Shown: positions 6,927 through 13,878 of the stretch, piece after piece | Layout of the letters: each line of letters opens with the position of its first letter | Position numbering within the stretch: the first letter of the stretch is position 1 | NCBI GenBank assembly: GCA_002255105.1 | Contig: NJEK01000011.1 | Location: forward strand, 1-13,878 | Reading direction: 5' to 3' | Length of the DNA: 13,878 nucleotides | Origin: Candidatus Wolframiiraptor sp. EX4484-121 | Lineage (GTDB): Archaea > Thermoproteota > Nitrososphaeria_A > Caldarchaeales > Wolframiiraptoraceae | The notes under the pieces: generated by a model | Database searches by the model: none | What the model was told of the DNA's origin: nothing | The model's input: only the letters and a program-made list of their open reading frames with translations | Made by a program: the position numbers and the translations under genes

Positions 6927-8339
6927 TTAGCTAGGCTTCTCTGCGCGACTCCGGATCAGCTCGCGGTAGGTCTCCATATATTCTCGAACAACTTTCTGTA
7001 TCGTGAACTTCCTCAAAACTCTCATCCTAGCTCTTAATCCAAGTTCTTCCGCCAGCCTCTCATCTGATAAGATTTTGATTATTCCACGTGCTAAGGCCTT
7101 CGGGTTTCTGGGCGGAACCAATATACCGGCGTCTCCCAAGATCTCCGGAACCCCTCCAACTTCTGTGGCGACCACGGGCTTTCCGCAGGCCATGGCCTCG
7201 ATCACGGCGATCGGCGCCCCCTCACTCATGCTCGGCTGAGCCACGACCCATCCCCTATTATACGCCACTTCCGGATTGGAGATACATCCCATGAACTTGA
7301 CGTGATCTTCAAGCCTTAGATCGCTGACTCTGGCCATACAATAATCCATGTATCTATGATCCGTGACCGGGCCGTAGATGTAGCATCTCGCCTCCGGGAT
7401 CTCGTCGGCCACGTAGCTCATGGCCTCTATCAGGTTCATTACATCCTTTAACGGATCTATCCGAATTACGGAGACCACAGCCCATCTATCGACGATCTCC
7501 GAGATCGGTTTAAACCTATTCGCGTCAACGCCGTTTGGAATTATCTTAATCCTCTTTTCATCAGCCCCTAACTCCTTCTGCCAACGTGCATTGAATTTTG
7601 AGACCGTTATAATCTCATCGGCCCAGCAATAGTTTAGTTCCGAGATCCTTCTAAAGACTATGCTCCAAAACCTCCTAAACGAGTCTCCACACCCTATCAT
7701 GTCATAAAACCTCTCCCTATAGTAGATTGCATGCTCAGTTAAGATATACGACGCCCCATACTCAAGTTTCTGAACTATCCCAATGAGTCCTGAGAATCCC
7801 GCCAGAGCTGAATGAACGACATCGTATCTCCCCAAATCTAATTCCAAGGGCTTGAGGAAATCTCCTAGGAGACGTATCGAATGATTAAGTTCCCATATGC
7901 TCATATCTCCCAGCCAATTCTTTCCGGAGAGATATCTCTTGAAGAAGCTCCACACTTCACGAGATCTAAATAGCATCTCCTGCCCATATCTAACGAATGA
8001 TCTCCGGAGTTTAGAGACGGCCTTCGCGGCGAGTTCGCATGAACCATTCTCCAGAAGATAGTTAAGCAGAAGCCTTAATGACGGTATGAATTCCTCCCTA
8101 AGATCCCTCATAAACTCATGTGAACGGTTATTTCTGAAAGGGCTCGATCCCCTCTTAACCAGATATACTCTCTCAACATTGGGGGGAATCGAGAATTTCG
8201 GAGTCAAATGAGTCCCATCCATTACGCTGAGGATATCGAACTTGAGATCCTTCAGGTTTGAGATCAGGCTGTGCGCCCAAGTTGAGACTCCTCCAATCCT
8301 ATATGGATAGGTTCCAGGGAGGATGAGCAGGATCTTCAA
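6927..8339 (-). CDS. GT4-family glycosyltransferase, PelF-like
   Basis: A 470-residue retaining glycosyltransferase of the GT-B fold. The start, LILPGTYPYRIGGVSTWAHS, and LTEHAIYYRER (200-210) are hallmarks of the PelF/DUF3492 subgroup, which in bacteria polymerises an exported polysaccharide from a UDP-sugar. The C-terminal domain has IIPNGVDANRF, VIRIDPLKD with the phosphate-binding Arg293/Lys298, GP at 323-324, and the nucleotide-sugar site SEGAPIAVIEAM with the EX7E pair E373/E381. There is no membrane segment. Region 60-165 is longer and more variable than usual. It lies 4 bases after the TPR-like gene and is clearly co-transcribed with it. No PelG-type exporter or other Pel gene is in view, so the product and its export are unknown. 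Confidence 0.88.
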   Translation of the reverse strand: MKILLILPGTYPYRIGGVSTWAHSLISNLKDLKFDILSVMDGTHLTPKFSIPPNVERVYLVKRGSSPFRNNRSHEFMRDLREEFIPSLRLLLNYLLENGSCELAAKAVSKLRRSFVRYGQEMLFRSREVWSFFKRYLSGKNWLGDMSIWELNHSIRLLGDFLKPLELDLGRYDVVHSALAGFSGLIGIVQKLEYGASYILTEHAIYYRERFYDMIGCGDSFRRFWSIVFRRISELNYCWADEIITVSKFNARWQKELGADEKRIKIIPNGVDANRFKPISEIVDRWAVVSVIRIDPLKDVMNLIEAMSYVADEIPEARCYIYGPVTDHRYMDYCMARVSDLRLEDHVKFMGCISNPEVAYNRGWVVAQPSMSEGAPIAVIEAMACGKPVVATEVGGVPEILGDAGILVPPRNPKALARGIIKILSDERLAEELGLRARMRVLRKFTIQKVVREYMETYRELIRSRAEKPS

Positions 8340-8343
8340 GAGG

Positions 8344-8715
8344 CTAATCCCCCTTAGATGACTTCGTTAAAAGCTTCAAGGCTTCACTCACATAACGTGA
8401 AATTTTCTCACGAATAAATCGCCCACTCCCATTACATCGGCCGAGCGAGATCCCCAGCTCTCTCGCCGCCATCAAATAGCATACCGCAGCCCCCTCATAC
8501 TCTCCGAGGATCTTCATGCATCTGGCGGCGGATGCGTAGGAGATCGATGCATAGATATTTCGGCCCATCCGCCCGCATTTCTCCGCATCTGACAGGTATT
8601 GGTTGACGGCTTCCTCGAAATCTCCGCTGAGCTCGTTGAGGAATCCCCTAATGAATTCGCGTTCATGAAGCATCCATATGCTCCTTCCAGCCCTCTCCAC
8701 GCGTTCCCCTCCCAT
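8344..8715 (-). CDS. Small TPR-like protein preceding the glycosyltransferase
   Basis: A 123-residue helical protein. Residues 28-89 form about two tetratricopeptide-like helix pairs: LSGDFEEAVNQYLSDAEKCG, then NIYASISYASAARCMKILGEYEGAAVCYLMAAREL, with the A/G spacing of TPR or SNAP-type repeats. The C-terminus is another basic helix. There is no catalytic motif, signal or membrane segment. As the first gene of the unit with a 4-base gap to the PelF-like glycosyltransferase, it may act as a partner or scaffold for it; Pel systems in bacteria also use TPR proteins, but these are larger and membrane-bound, so homology is not claimed. The ATG at 8715 has GAGGG directly against it; a later ATG (residue 15) is an alternative. 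Confidence 0.7.
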   Translation of the reverse strand: MGGERVERAGRSIWMLHEREFIRGFLNELSGDFEEAVNQYLSDAEKCGRMGRNIYASISYASAARCMKILGEYEGAAVCYLMAARELGISLGRCNGSGRFIREKISRYVSEALKLLTKSSKGD

Positions 8716-8741
8716 CCCTCATCGAACAAAGCCGCAGTCTA

Positions 8742-8756
8742 TTGAGTTTTAGAGTT
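8742..8756 (-). promoter_or_regulatory. TATA-like element for the TPR/glycosyltransferase unit
   Basis: On the minus strand AACTCTAAAACTCAA lies 27-41 bases before the ATG at 8715, the distance expected for a nearly leaderless transcript. The same intergenic gap also contains CTATACTTAAG (8783-8793) facing the other way, towards the secreted-protein gene. Confidence 0.4.
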
Positions 8757-8849
8757 TACGCGGATTCGCGTCAGATTGGTGGCTATACTTAAGGATTGTG
8801 GATGATTGGTGCAAACCTCTCTAAAAATAGCTGGATTATGATCTACTCG

Positions 8850-9614
8850 ATGAACACGTTGAGGATTAAGAAACAGGATCTGAAGATCGTGGCGATAGTC
8901 TCCGTCATGGCGATCATGGCGATAATGTTGGCGACCTCATCGGCATACGCCTCATCCGCAGATCTCAACGTAACGGCGAAGCGTTCAGAGATCGTCAAAA
9001 GCTTAGACGTTCTCGAGACCAAGATCGTATCCATAAATAATTCGTCAATAACGATAGTTGGGGAGGATGGCGGAGAAGTAAGCCTCTCAGCCATCGGCAA
9101 GTGGATAATAATCTCCAAAGAGATCATTCCAGCCACCAATTGGACCGATGCCATGAATTATGTCAGTGAGGGAGAAGCAACCGTCGTCATGGGCATGATG
9201 ACCGGAGGCAACGAAACCCACTACATATGTTTGGGATTAAAGCAGGGAGATGTCATGATGTTTAAGCCGATCCTATTGAAGATCTATGCGGCGCACTACA
9301 AACATACGAAGACGTACATGGGTCCGAGGGGAGAGCTGGTGGATAAGGGGAAGAATTACATGATCCTTGAAAGAGATGGTCGTAAAGTGATCGCATCGAC
9401 TCGCGGGAAATGGATTAAGGCTGGAGGAGGAGAGGTGACCTGGAGCGACGTTGCTGACGAATTTCACGTGGGAGATACTGTAAGATTGTTCTGCCATAAC
9501 ATCTTGGTCATGAGGAAGGAGTTCTCTGACATCTTCGGGATAGATGCCTTCATCTGGGGATACAGCGGAGCGATAATAGACCTCACATCTGGAGTGGCTC
9601 TGTCGAGAGCCTAA
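8850..9614 (+). CDS. Secreted two-domain repeat protein of unknown function
   Basis: I do not recognise this family. From the ATG at 8850 it is 254 residues: a signal peptide (basic RIKKQDLK, a hydrophobic IVAIVSVMAIMAIML core, then TSSAYA) and two related domains. Domain 1 reads ITIVGEDGGEV to GKW (83-85), NWTDA (W98), then GEATVV (G108). Domain 2 repeats this about 100 residues later: MILERDGRKV to GKW (186-188), TWSDV (W198), then GDTVRL (G208). The predicted small beta-barrel with shared GKW / W-S/T-D / G-E/D markers suggests internal duplication. Five N-x-S/T sites lie in or near domain 1. The start is uncertain: ATGs at 8802 and 8838 and a TTG at 8796 are in frame, but a TATA-like element at 8783 would put transcription start after 8802. 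It has no obvious anchor, and is divergent from the glycosyltransferase unit. Confidence 0.75.
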   Translation: MNTLRIKKQDLKIVAIVSVMAIMAIMLATSSAYASSADLNVTAKRSEIVKSLDVLETKIVSINNSSITIVGEDGGEVSLSAIGKWIIISKEIIPATNWTDAMNYVSEGEATVVMGMMTGGNETHYICLGLKQGDVMMFKPILLKIYAAHYKHTKTYMGPRGELVDKGKNYMILERDGRKVIASTRGKWIKAGGGEVTWSDVADEFHVGDTVRLFCHNILVMRKEFSDIFGIDAFIWGYSGAIIDLTSGVALSRA

Positions 9615-9627
9615 ACCACAACCTCCC

Positions 9628-9650
9628 TTATTTTTTGATCCACATTTTTG
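9628..9650 (+). terminator. T-tract terminator of the secreted-protein gene
   Basis: Six consecutive T (9631-9636) and a second T run (9645-9649) follow the stop codon by 14-35 bases, a typical archaeal intrinsic terminator. Confidence 0.6.
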
Positions 9651-9663
9651 TAGAAATGAAAAC

Positions 9664-9712
9664 AATATTTAATAATGGAATGGCATATCTATCACACAGG
9701 TTGGAGGTTGAT
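9664..9712 (+). promoter_or_regulatory. TATA box and Shine-Dalgarno for the polyol dehydrogenase unit
   Basis: AATATTTAATAA (9664-9675) is centred about 25 bases before the presumed transcription start near 9695. GGAGGTTGAT (9703-9712), close to the archaeal consensus GGAGGTGAT, sits 6 bases before the ATG at 9719. Together they decide that start over in-frame codons at 9635, 9656 and 9680, which lie upstream of the expected transcript. Confidence 0.7.
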
Positions 9713-9718
9713 GTGGGG

Positions 9719-10975
9719 ATGCCAGGTAGCTATAAGGTCCCGGATAAAATGATGGCTTTAATGCTTTCAGGCACAGGGGAAGAAAATCTCAAGCTGGAGA
9801 TCGTCGACGTTCCGGAATGCGGCGATAATCAATTATTGGCGAGGGTTGACGCTGTTGCCGCATGCGCCTCAGATAACAAGATAATCGACCAAGGTCCAAA
9901 TCATCCATTCTTGTATGGATGGGATCTTTCGAAATATCCTATAATCTTAGGACATGAGGGGTCGATAACGATCGTTAAGGTTGGAAAGAATCTAAGAGAC
10001 AAATACAAGGTTGGGCAGAGATTCGCTGTCCAGCCGGCCGTTCCAACAAAACCATACAATTACAGGGAGAGGTATAGGGATCCTGATAAGATACAGAAGA
10101 TAGCCGTGGGTTACACGCTTCCAGGCCTGTTCTCAGAATACGTCTTGATCATGGAGGAGGTCATTAACACGGGATGCTTAATCCCCGTTCCTGACGAAAA
10201 CATCCCATACTTTGCAGTCGCGTTAGCTGAGCCTATTTCATGCGTCATAGCAGCTCAACGCAGAATGGTTCACATCTCGAAAGATGATAAAACCTCCAAG
10301 ATGCGTGTTGAGATAGGTCCCAAGAAGGGCGGGGTAACCCTGATCATAGGTGATGGACCTATGGGTCTCATTAATGCTGATGTCGCGATGAGCTTTGGCC
10401 CGAAAAAGGTAATAGTGTCGGGCCATCATGAGAGGCGGATCAATAGGATTAGGAGGGTTTTGGCGGAGAGGAGCAGAAAGCTTGGAATATCCTTGATATG
10501 CACCCTATCCGATAATCTGGAGAAGGTGATAAAGGAGGAGACCGGTGGAAGGGGTGCAGATGACGTGATAATTGCGGCTGGAAAGAGGGAAGCTTATGAG
10601 GAAGCCTTCAGATATGTTGCGCGCAGGGGAGTCGTGCACTGCTTCGGGGGACTCCCCTCTAATAAGAAATTCGTTCAACTCGATACCCATAGAGTTCACT
10701 ATGACGAGGTAACGATAGTGGGGTCGAGTGGGAGCGATCCATCGGATATGGCGATGGCATTAGATATGATGGCTAAGGGATTGATCGATCCCGGAAATTA
10801 CGTCGCCAAGTGCGGGGGACTGGATTCGGCGATCTCTTTGATAAAGGCCGTGAAGAGGAGGATGATAGATGGAAAAGGCGTAATCTATCCCCACGTCAGA
10901 TATCCATTGTTCGACGTTGAGAGGTGGGGGCCTGAGGAGGAGAGAAACTTCCTGGAGGCGAACTTAAAAGGGTAA
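9719..10975 (+). CDS. Zn-dependent MDR dehydrogenase, L-sorbose-1-phosphate reductase (SorE)-like
   Basis: A 418-residue medium-chain dehydrogenase. The N-terminal domain has catalytic-zinc ligands Cys49 (AACASDN), His79-Glu80 (ILGHEGS) and Glu171 (ALAEPISC). The four-cysteine structural zinc loop of classical alcohol dehydrogenases is absent. KVGKNLRDKYKVGQRFAVQP, INTGCLIP, HRVHYDEVTIVGSSGSDPSDM and the overall length resemble L-sorbose-1-phosphate reductase, which interconverts L-sorbose-1-phosphate and glucitol-6-phosphate. The cofactor fold has GDGPMG (211-216). After the second strand comes VSGHHERR rather than an acidic residue, which favours NADP(H). Its partner 32 bases downstream is mannitol-1-phosphate 5-dehydrogenase, supporting a polyol- or ketose-phosphate substrate. 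The exact sugar is not proven; other polyol dehydrogenases of the superfamily remain possible. Confidence 0.84.
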   Translation: MPGSYKVPDKMMALMLSGTGEENLKLEIVDVPECGDNQLLARVDAVAACASDNKIIDQGPNHPFLYGWDLSKYPIILGHEGSITIVKVGKNLRDKYKVGQRFAVQPAVPTKPYNYRERYRDPDKIQKIAVGYTLPGLFSEYVLIMEEVINTGCLIPVPDENIPYFAVALAEPISCVIAAQRRMVHISKDDKTSKMRVEIGPKKGGVTLIIGDGPMGLINADVAMSFGPKKVIVSGHHERRINRIRRVLAERSRKLGISLICTLSDNLEKVIKEETGGRGADDVIIAAGKREAYEEAFRYVARRGVVHCFGGLPSNKKFVQLDTHRVHYDEVTIVGSSGSDPSDMAMALDMMAKGLIDPGNYVAKCGGLDSAISLIKAVKRRMIDGKGVIYPHVRYPLFDVERWGPEEERNFLEANLKG

Positions 10976-11007
10976 AGTTTAACTTAACCCACAAATACGT
11001 TAGGGTC

Positions 11008-12240
11008 GTGAAGAAGATAGTCATCTTCGGAGCGGGGAATATAGGGCGGTCGCTTGTCGGCTACCTATTCTCAAGAGCGGGATATGAGACTGTCTTCATA
11101 GATATAGACGATAGGCTGGTGAAGGCGCTTAATGAGAAGAGGCGATATAGAATAGAGATAAGGGGCGAGAATCCTCAAACCATTTGGGTGGAGAATGTAA
11201 GGGCTGTTCATGGAAGAGATGTGGAGAAAGTTGCTGAGGAGATAGCATCAGCTGACATCTTAGCCACGGCCGTCGGGGTAGACAACCTCAAGCACATCTA
11301 CGGCAACATAGCCAGGGGGTTGATGAAGAGGTTTAGAGCTGGGAAAGGGCCCCTCGACATTCTGATCTGTGAGAATCTGCGAAACTCCTCCAAAATCTTT
11401 AGGGAAGGATTAAAGCAGCATTTACCGGCCGATTATCCGCTTGATGCTATGGTCGGGTTGGTGGAGACGTGTACAGGTAAGATGGTGCCGATAATGCCGG
11501 AAGAGCAGAAGAGGAGAGACCCCCTCCTGATATTTGCGGAAGCATACAGTAAGTTGCAGGTGGATAAGGGGGCGTTTAAAGGAGAGCCTCCGAAAGTTGA
11601 TGGCGTAGAATTTGTTGATAACATAAAGGCATATATTGATAGAAAGCTATTCGTCCATAACCTCGCCCACGCCTCAACAGCCTATCTCGCATACATAACA
11701 GATCCAAACATGAAGTATGTGTGGGAAGCCTTGCAGAGAGATGATATTAGGTGGGCTGTTAAGTCAGCTATGTGGGAATCCGGCAACGCCTTGATAAAGG
11801 AGTATCCGAGGGAGTTTAATCGGGAGAATATGACGAAGTATATTGAGGACTTAATCCCGCGTATTGCCAGCAAGGCTCTAGGGGACACATTATACAGGCT
11901 TGGAAGAGATATTCAGCGGAAAATCTCCAGGAATGACAGGCTTGTCGGAGCGCTTTTATTAGACTTCAAGCATCATGTACCGGCGCCGTCAACCACCCTC
12001 AGCATCGCGGCGGCAACCCTCTATAGAGGAAGGGACGAAAAAGGGAGGCTATTCGAAAAGGATGAATTTTTCGCCAGGGAGATCTATCCCCGCGGCATAG
12101 ACTACATAGTCACAAATGTATGCGGACTCGACCCTGAGAGAGAGCAGGAGCTTATCAGGGGGATTAAAGATGCATACGAGTTCATCTCAAGGAACCCCAG
12201 AGAATGGTTAAGGTGGCTCAAGGATCACGTGCCCAGCTGA
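11008..12240 (+). CDS. mtlD: Mannitol-1-phosphate 5-dehydrogenase
   Basis: A 410-residue polyol-specific long-chain dehydrogenase that interconverts fructose-6-phosphate and mannitol-1-phosphate. The N-terminal nucleotide fold has FGAGNIGRS (7-15) and an acidic end to its second strand (VFIDIDD), which favours NAD(H). LICENLRNSSKIFREG and GLVETCTGKMVPIM fit the family. The catalytic motif K-x4-N-x2-H is intact as K213, N218 and H221 (RKLFVHNLAHA). RNDRLVGALL and a helical C-terminus complete the fold. It starts with GTG, 32 bases after the MDR dehydrogenase, so the two are probably one operon. There is no PTS transporter, phosphatase or kinase in view; without these it is more likely to make mannitol-1-phosphate than to catabolise imported mannitol. 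That direction is an inference. Confidence 0.92.
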   Translation: MKKIVIFGAGNIGRSLVGYLFSRAGYETVFIDIDDRLVKALNEKRRYRIEIRGENPQTIWVENVRAVHGRDVEKVAEEIASADILATAVGVDNLKHIYGNIARGLMKRFRAGKGPLDILICENLRNSSKIFREGLKQHLPADYPLDAMVGLVETCTGKMVPIMPEEQKRRDPLLIFAEAYSKLQVDKGAFKGEPPKVDGVEFVDNIKAYIDRKLFVHNLAHASTAYLAYITDPNMKYVWEALQRDDIRWAVKSAMWESGNALIKEYPREFNRENMTKYIEDLIPRIASKALGDTLYRLGRDIQRKISRNDRLVGALLLDFKHHVPAPSTTLSIAAATLYRGRDEKGRLFEKDEFFAREIYPRGIDYIVTNVCGLDPEREQELIRGIKDAYEFISRNPREWLRWLKDHVPS

Positions 12241-12264
12241 GCTTTATCTAGGAGAGGTGGATTA

Positions 12265-12273
12265 GATTTATAA
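12265..12273 (+). promoter_or_regulatory. TATA box giving a leaderless transcript
   Basis: GATTTATAA is centred 30 bases before the ATG at 12299. That places transcription start at or next to the ATG, so the upstream in-frame TTG at 12281 is probably not the start. Confidence 0.6.
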
Positions 12274-12298
12274 TGGCTCGTTGCCAGTCTATAGTTGG

Positions 12299-12673
12299 AT
12301 GAGAGGCTTATCCAGGATTCCGATAAGAATGATGTTTGAGGGAGTCGGCGAATACGATGGAGAGTTTATCAGATTCTATGCGCCGATAACCGTTCAACAG
12401 CTCCTAAAATTGCTGCCGATCGAAGGGGCCGCCGCGAAATGGGATTACGCAATATACTTTCAGATAGATCTGAGGAGGGGCGCTGAACGTGAGGTAAAGC
12501 GTGTTAAGGCCGGAGATATCCTCTACTGGCCGCCGAGCCGATATCTAGTCGTAGCCTATAAAGATGCCATTCCGCCGGCTCAGATGGTTAAGGTTGGAGA
12601 ATTGAGGGGAGATCTCTCGAGGCTTGAGGATCTAAAGCCGGGGGCTAAGGTGAGGATAACGAGGCTTGAATGA
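12299..12673 (+). CDS. Cyclophilin-like fold protein (TM1367/PF04126 type)
   Basis: A 124-residue protein of the small cyclophilin-like beta-barrel family. It opens with IPIRMMFEGVGEYDGEF, continues VQQLLKLLPIEGAAAKWDYAIYFQIDL (32-58), and has the family's most recognisable segment, KAGDILYWPPSRYLVVAYKD (70-89). The barrel is smaller than true cyclophilins and lacks the proline-isomerase catalytic Arg region, so isomerase activity should not be assumed; members are of unknown biochemical role. It is cytoplasmic, with no signal or membrane segment. It starts leaderless at 12299 (alternative TTG 12281) and its stop TGA abuts the stop of the convergent S25e gene. It follows mtlD by 58 bases but has its own promoter, so a link with the polyol genes is not implied. 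Confidence 0.78.
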   Translation: MRGLSRIPIRMMFEGVGEYDGEFIRFYAPITVQQLLKLLPIEGAAAKWDYAIYFQIDLRRGAEREVKRVKAGDILYWPPSRYLVVAYKDAIPPAQMVKVGELRGDLSRLEDLKPGAKVRITRLE

Positions 12674-13027
12674 TCATCTCCTCCGCTTCTTAGGCTTTTC
12701 CTTCTCATGCTCCTCTACAGCCACCTTGATCGGCGCATAGATCCGAAGCCTACGATCTCCCTCGACGAGCTTGAGCTTCCCTTGTCCGGCAAGCCTCCTC
12801 AAGATATCTTTTGAGATCGAGATCCTTATCCCAAACTTCTCGGAGAGGGTGTATGGAGTTATGTAGGGTTGGGTCTTGATGAACGACTCGACCTCATCAA
12901 AGCTCGGCGGAATCACCCCGGCGACAGATTTCTCCTTCATCTCCACAGCCGTTTTTCCAGCTTGCTGCTTCTGCCTGAGAAGCCTCTTCTCAAGCTGCTT
13001 TAGAGTCGGCTTCTTAGGGCCGCCCAA
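12674..13027 (-). CDS. rps25e: Ribosomal protein S25e
   Basis: A 117-residue archaeal/eukaryotic small-subunit protein. The basic N-terminal tail (MGGPKKPTLKQLEKRLLRQK) leads into a winged-helix core: FIKTQPYITPYTLSEKFGIRISISKDILRRLAGQGKLKLV, then DRRLRIYAP (91-99), the family's final strand. The C-terminal EEHEKEKPKKRRR is a basic extension. The start codon is TTG at 13027: this alone gives the conserved MGG-x-KK beginning, and GGTGGA lies just upstream. No in-frame ATG fits. Bacteria lack this protein, so it is strong evidence for an archaeal source. A minus-strand TATA-like AATTTATTT (13061-13069) lies 34-42 bases before the start, in the gap shared with the divergent Taw2 gene. Confidence 0.93.
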   Translation of the reverse strand: MGGPKKPTLKQLEKRLLRQKQQAGKTAVEMKEKSVAGVIPPSFDEVESFIKTQPYITPYTLSEKFGIRISISKDILRRLAGQGKLKLVEGDRRLRIYAPIKVAVEEHEKEKPKKRRR

Positions 13028-13060
13028 CCCACATCCACCAATTCTAGGCTAAGCCCTCCA

Positions 13061-13091
13061 AAATAAATTCATTTTCGAATGATTAAGTTAT
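13061..13091. promoter_or_regulatory. Divergent promoters of rps25e and the wyosine gene
   Basis: AATTTATTT read on the minus strand (13061-13069) serves S25e. ATTAAGTTAT on the plus strand (13082-13091) is a weaker TATA candidate for the gene starting at 13124. The two elements are about 20 bases apart. Confidence 0.45.
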
Positions 13092-13123
13092 CCTTTGGGT
13101 AGTTGAGGCTAAAAGAATTCTTG

Positions 13124-13878
13124 GTGGAGAGGCTACCGGAGGTGGATCCAGAGCTCCTACCATCTCGTGCTAAGATCATGGGTGGGGTCGCGTTGCTGAG
13201 GCTTAGACCCGAGCTCGACGAACTCGAAGAAGAGATCGGGAGGCTTCTCCTAGAATTTTATCGAGTTAAAGCCGTCTATAGGATCTATGGCGTCGCGGGA
13301 ATTGAGCGGAGACCCATAATAAAGCATCTCGCCGGAGAGGAGGTGAGGGAGATAATTCATAGAGAGTATGGCTACCGTTTCAAGCTCGACCTAACGAGGC
13401 TCATGCTCTGCCTAGGGAATAGCTTTGAGAGGTTGAGGATGGCGGCGTTAACTAGGGAGGGCGAGGTCATCTTAGATATGTTCGCCGGAGTCGGGCAATT
13501 CACGATACCTATAGCAACCTTATCGAATCCAGCCAAGATCTACTCGATAGAGCTTAATCCAGAAGCTTATGGCTACCTGTTGGAGAACATTAAGCTGAAT
13601 GAGGTTGAGGATAAGGTTCAAGCGATCCTGGGAGACTGCGTCGAGATAGCGCCGAAGATGTTTAGAGGCGTCGCAGACAGAATCATCATGGGATACTTTA
13701 ACGGAACTATGAGGGCTTTACCGGCGGCACTCTCAGCGCTCAAGCCGGTCGGCGGCATAATTCACTTCCATGAGCTCGCGAGGAGAGGCTCCGAGGAGAG
13801 ATTTGTAAAGCAGGTTATCGACGAGGTCGAGAGCCTGGGATATTTGGCCAGACTACTGGGTTGGAGGAGGGTGAAATC
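13124..13878 (+). CDS. taw2: tRNA wyosine biosynthesis aminocarboxypropyltransferase Taw2/TYW2 (3' end outside window)
   Basis: The visible 251 residues belong to the Trm5/TYW2 Rossmann family. The N-terminal part has LLPSRAKIMGGVALLRL, then IIHREYGYRFKLDLTR and LGNSFERLRMA (98-107). The SAM-binding loop is DMFAGVGQFTIP (118-129), with IELNPEAYGYLLENIKLN after it. The active-site motif reads DRIIMGYFNGT (185-195). DRVIMGY is typical of TYW2, whereas Trm5 methyltransferases have NLP here, and IIHFHELA (212-219) also fits TYW2. The enzyme transfers the aminocarboxypropyl group of SAM onto 4-demethylwyosine at position 37 of tRNA-Phe. The GTG at 13124 is my chosen start because VERLPEVDPELLPSR is the normal beginning length; TTGs at 13121 and 13103 are alternatives. 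It is divergent from S25e. Only a short C-terminal piece should be missing. Confidence 0.88.
   Translation, partial: MERLPEVDPELLPSRAKIMGGVALLRLRPELDELEEEIGRLLLEFYRVKAVYRIYGVAGIERRPIIKHLAGEEVREIIHREYGYRFKLDLTRLMLCLGNSFERLRMAALTREGEVILDMFAGVGQFTIPIATLSNPAKIYSIELNPEAYGYLLENIKLNEVEDKVQAILGDCVEIAPKMFRGVADRIIMGYFNGTMRALPAALSALKPVGGIIHFHELARRGSEERFVKQVIDEVESLGYLARLLGWRRVK

Noticed and set aside
9273..9665. Minus-strand open frame of 130 codons
   Set aside because: It is antisense to the secreted repeat protein, whose signal peptide and duplicated domains make the plus strand the coding one.
13124..13878. Reading the last gene as Trm5 tRNA m1G37 methyltransferase
   Set aside because: The active-site motif is DRIIMGY rather than the NLP-type motif of Trm5, and IIHFHE follows; both fit TYW2/Taw2 better.

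Overview
The window looks like chromosomal DNA from a thermophilic archaeon, most likely in the Thermoproteota/TACK group. The evidence is a ribosomal protein S25e gene, a Taw2/TYW2-type wyosine enzyme, an archaeal-type valyl-tRNA synthetase (PPYPSGRPWHIGA signature), heavy use of AGG/AGA arginine and ATA isoleucine codons, TATA boxes about 25-40 bases before starts, GTG/TTG starts, and some near-leaderless genes. I cannot place it to genus.

Left end (1-3150): the 3' end of a nucleoside phosphorylase gene is broken by a perfect 25-bp tandem duplication. It is followed by an AT-richer orphan PD-(D/E)XK-like nuclease gene. On the minus strand lies a damaged valS, with an internal frame-shifting deletion in the editing-domain region and a missing C-terminus. 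These lesions could be real decay or assembly errors, and the distinction matters because ValRS is essential.

Middle (3179-6335, minus strand): a tightly packed set reading Nudix hydrolase, Ig-repeat surface protein, eight-cysteine protein, 3-methyladenine DNA glycosylase, then broken valS. Gaps are 5 to 28 bases, so the set is probably one transcription unit. It pairs two sanitation/repair enzymes (Nudix, AAG) with an uncharacterised Cys-rich protein and a membrane-anchored surface protein.

Surface/glycan part (6521-9614): a small possible DNA-binding protein runs convergently into a two-gene minus-strand unit, a TPR-like small protein followed by a PelF-like GT4 glycosyltransferase. Divergent from this unit is a secreted protein made of two related domains.

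Polyol part (9719-12240): a zinc-dependent MDR dehydrogenase resembling L-sorbose-1-phosphate reductase is followed 32 bases later by mannitol-1-phosphate 5-dehydrogenase. This is a two-gene polyol-phosphate module, and it is the best candidate here for undescribed archaeal biochemistry.

Right end (12299-13878): a cyclophilin-like fold protein ends exactly against the stop of the convergent S25e gene. Divergent from S25e is a Taw2 gene that runs off the window.
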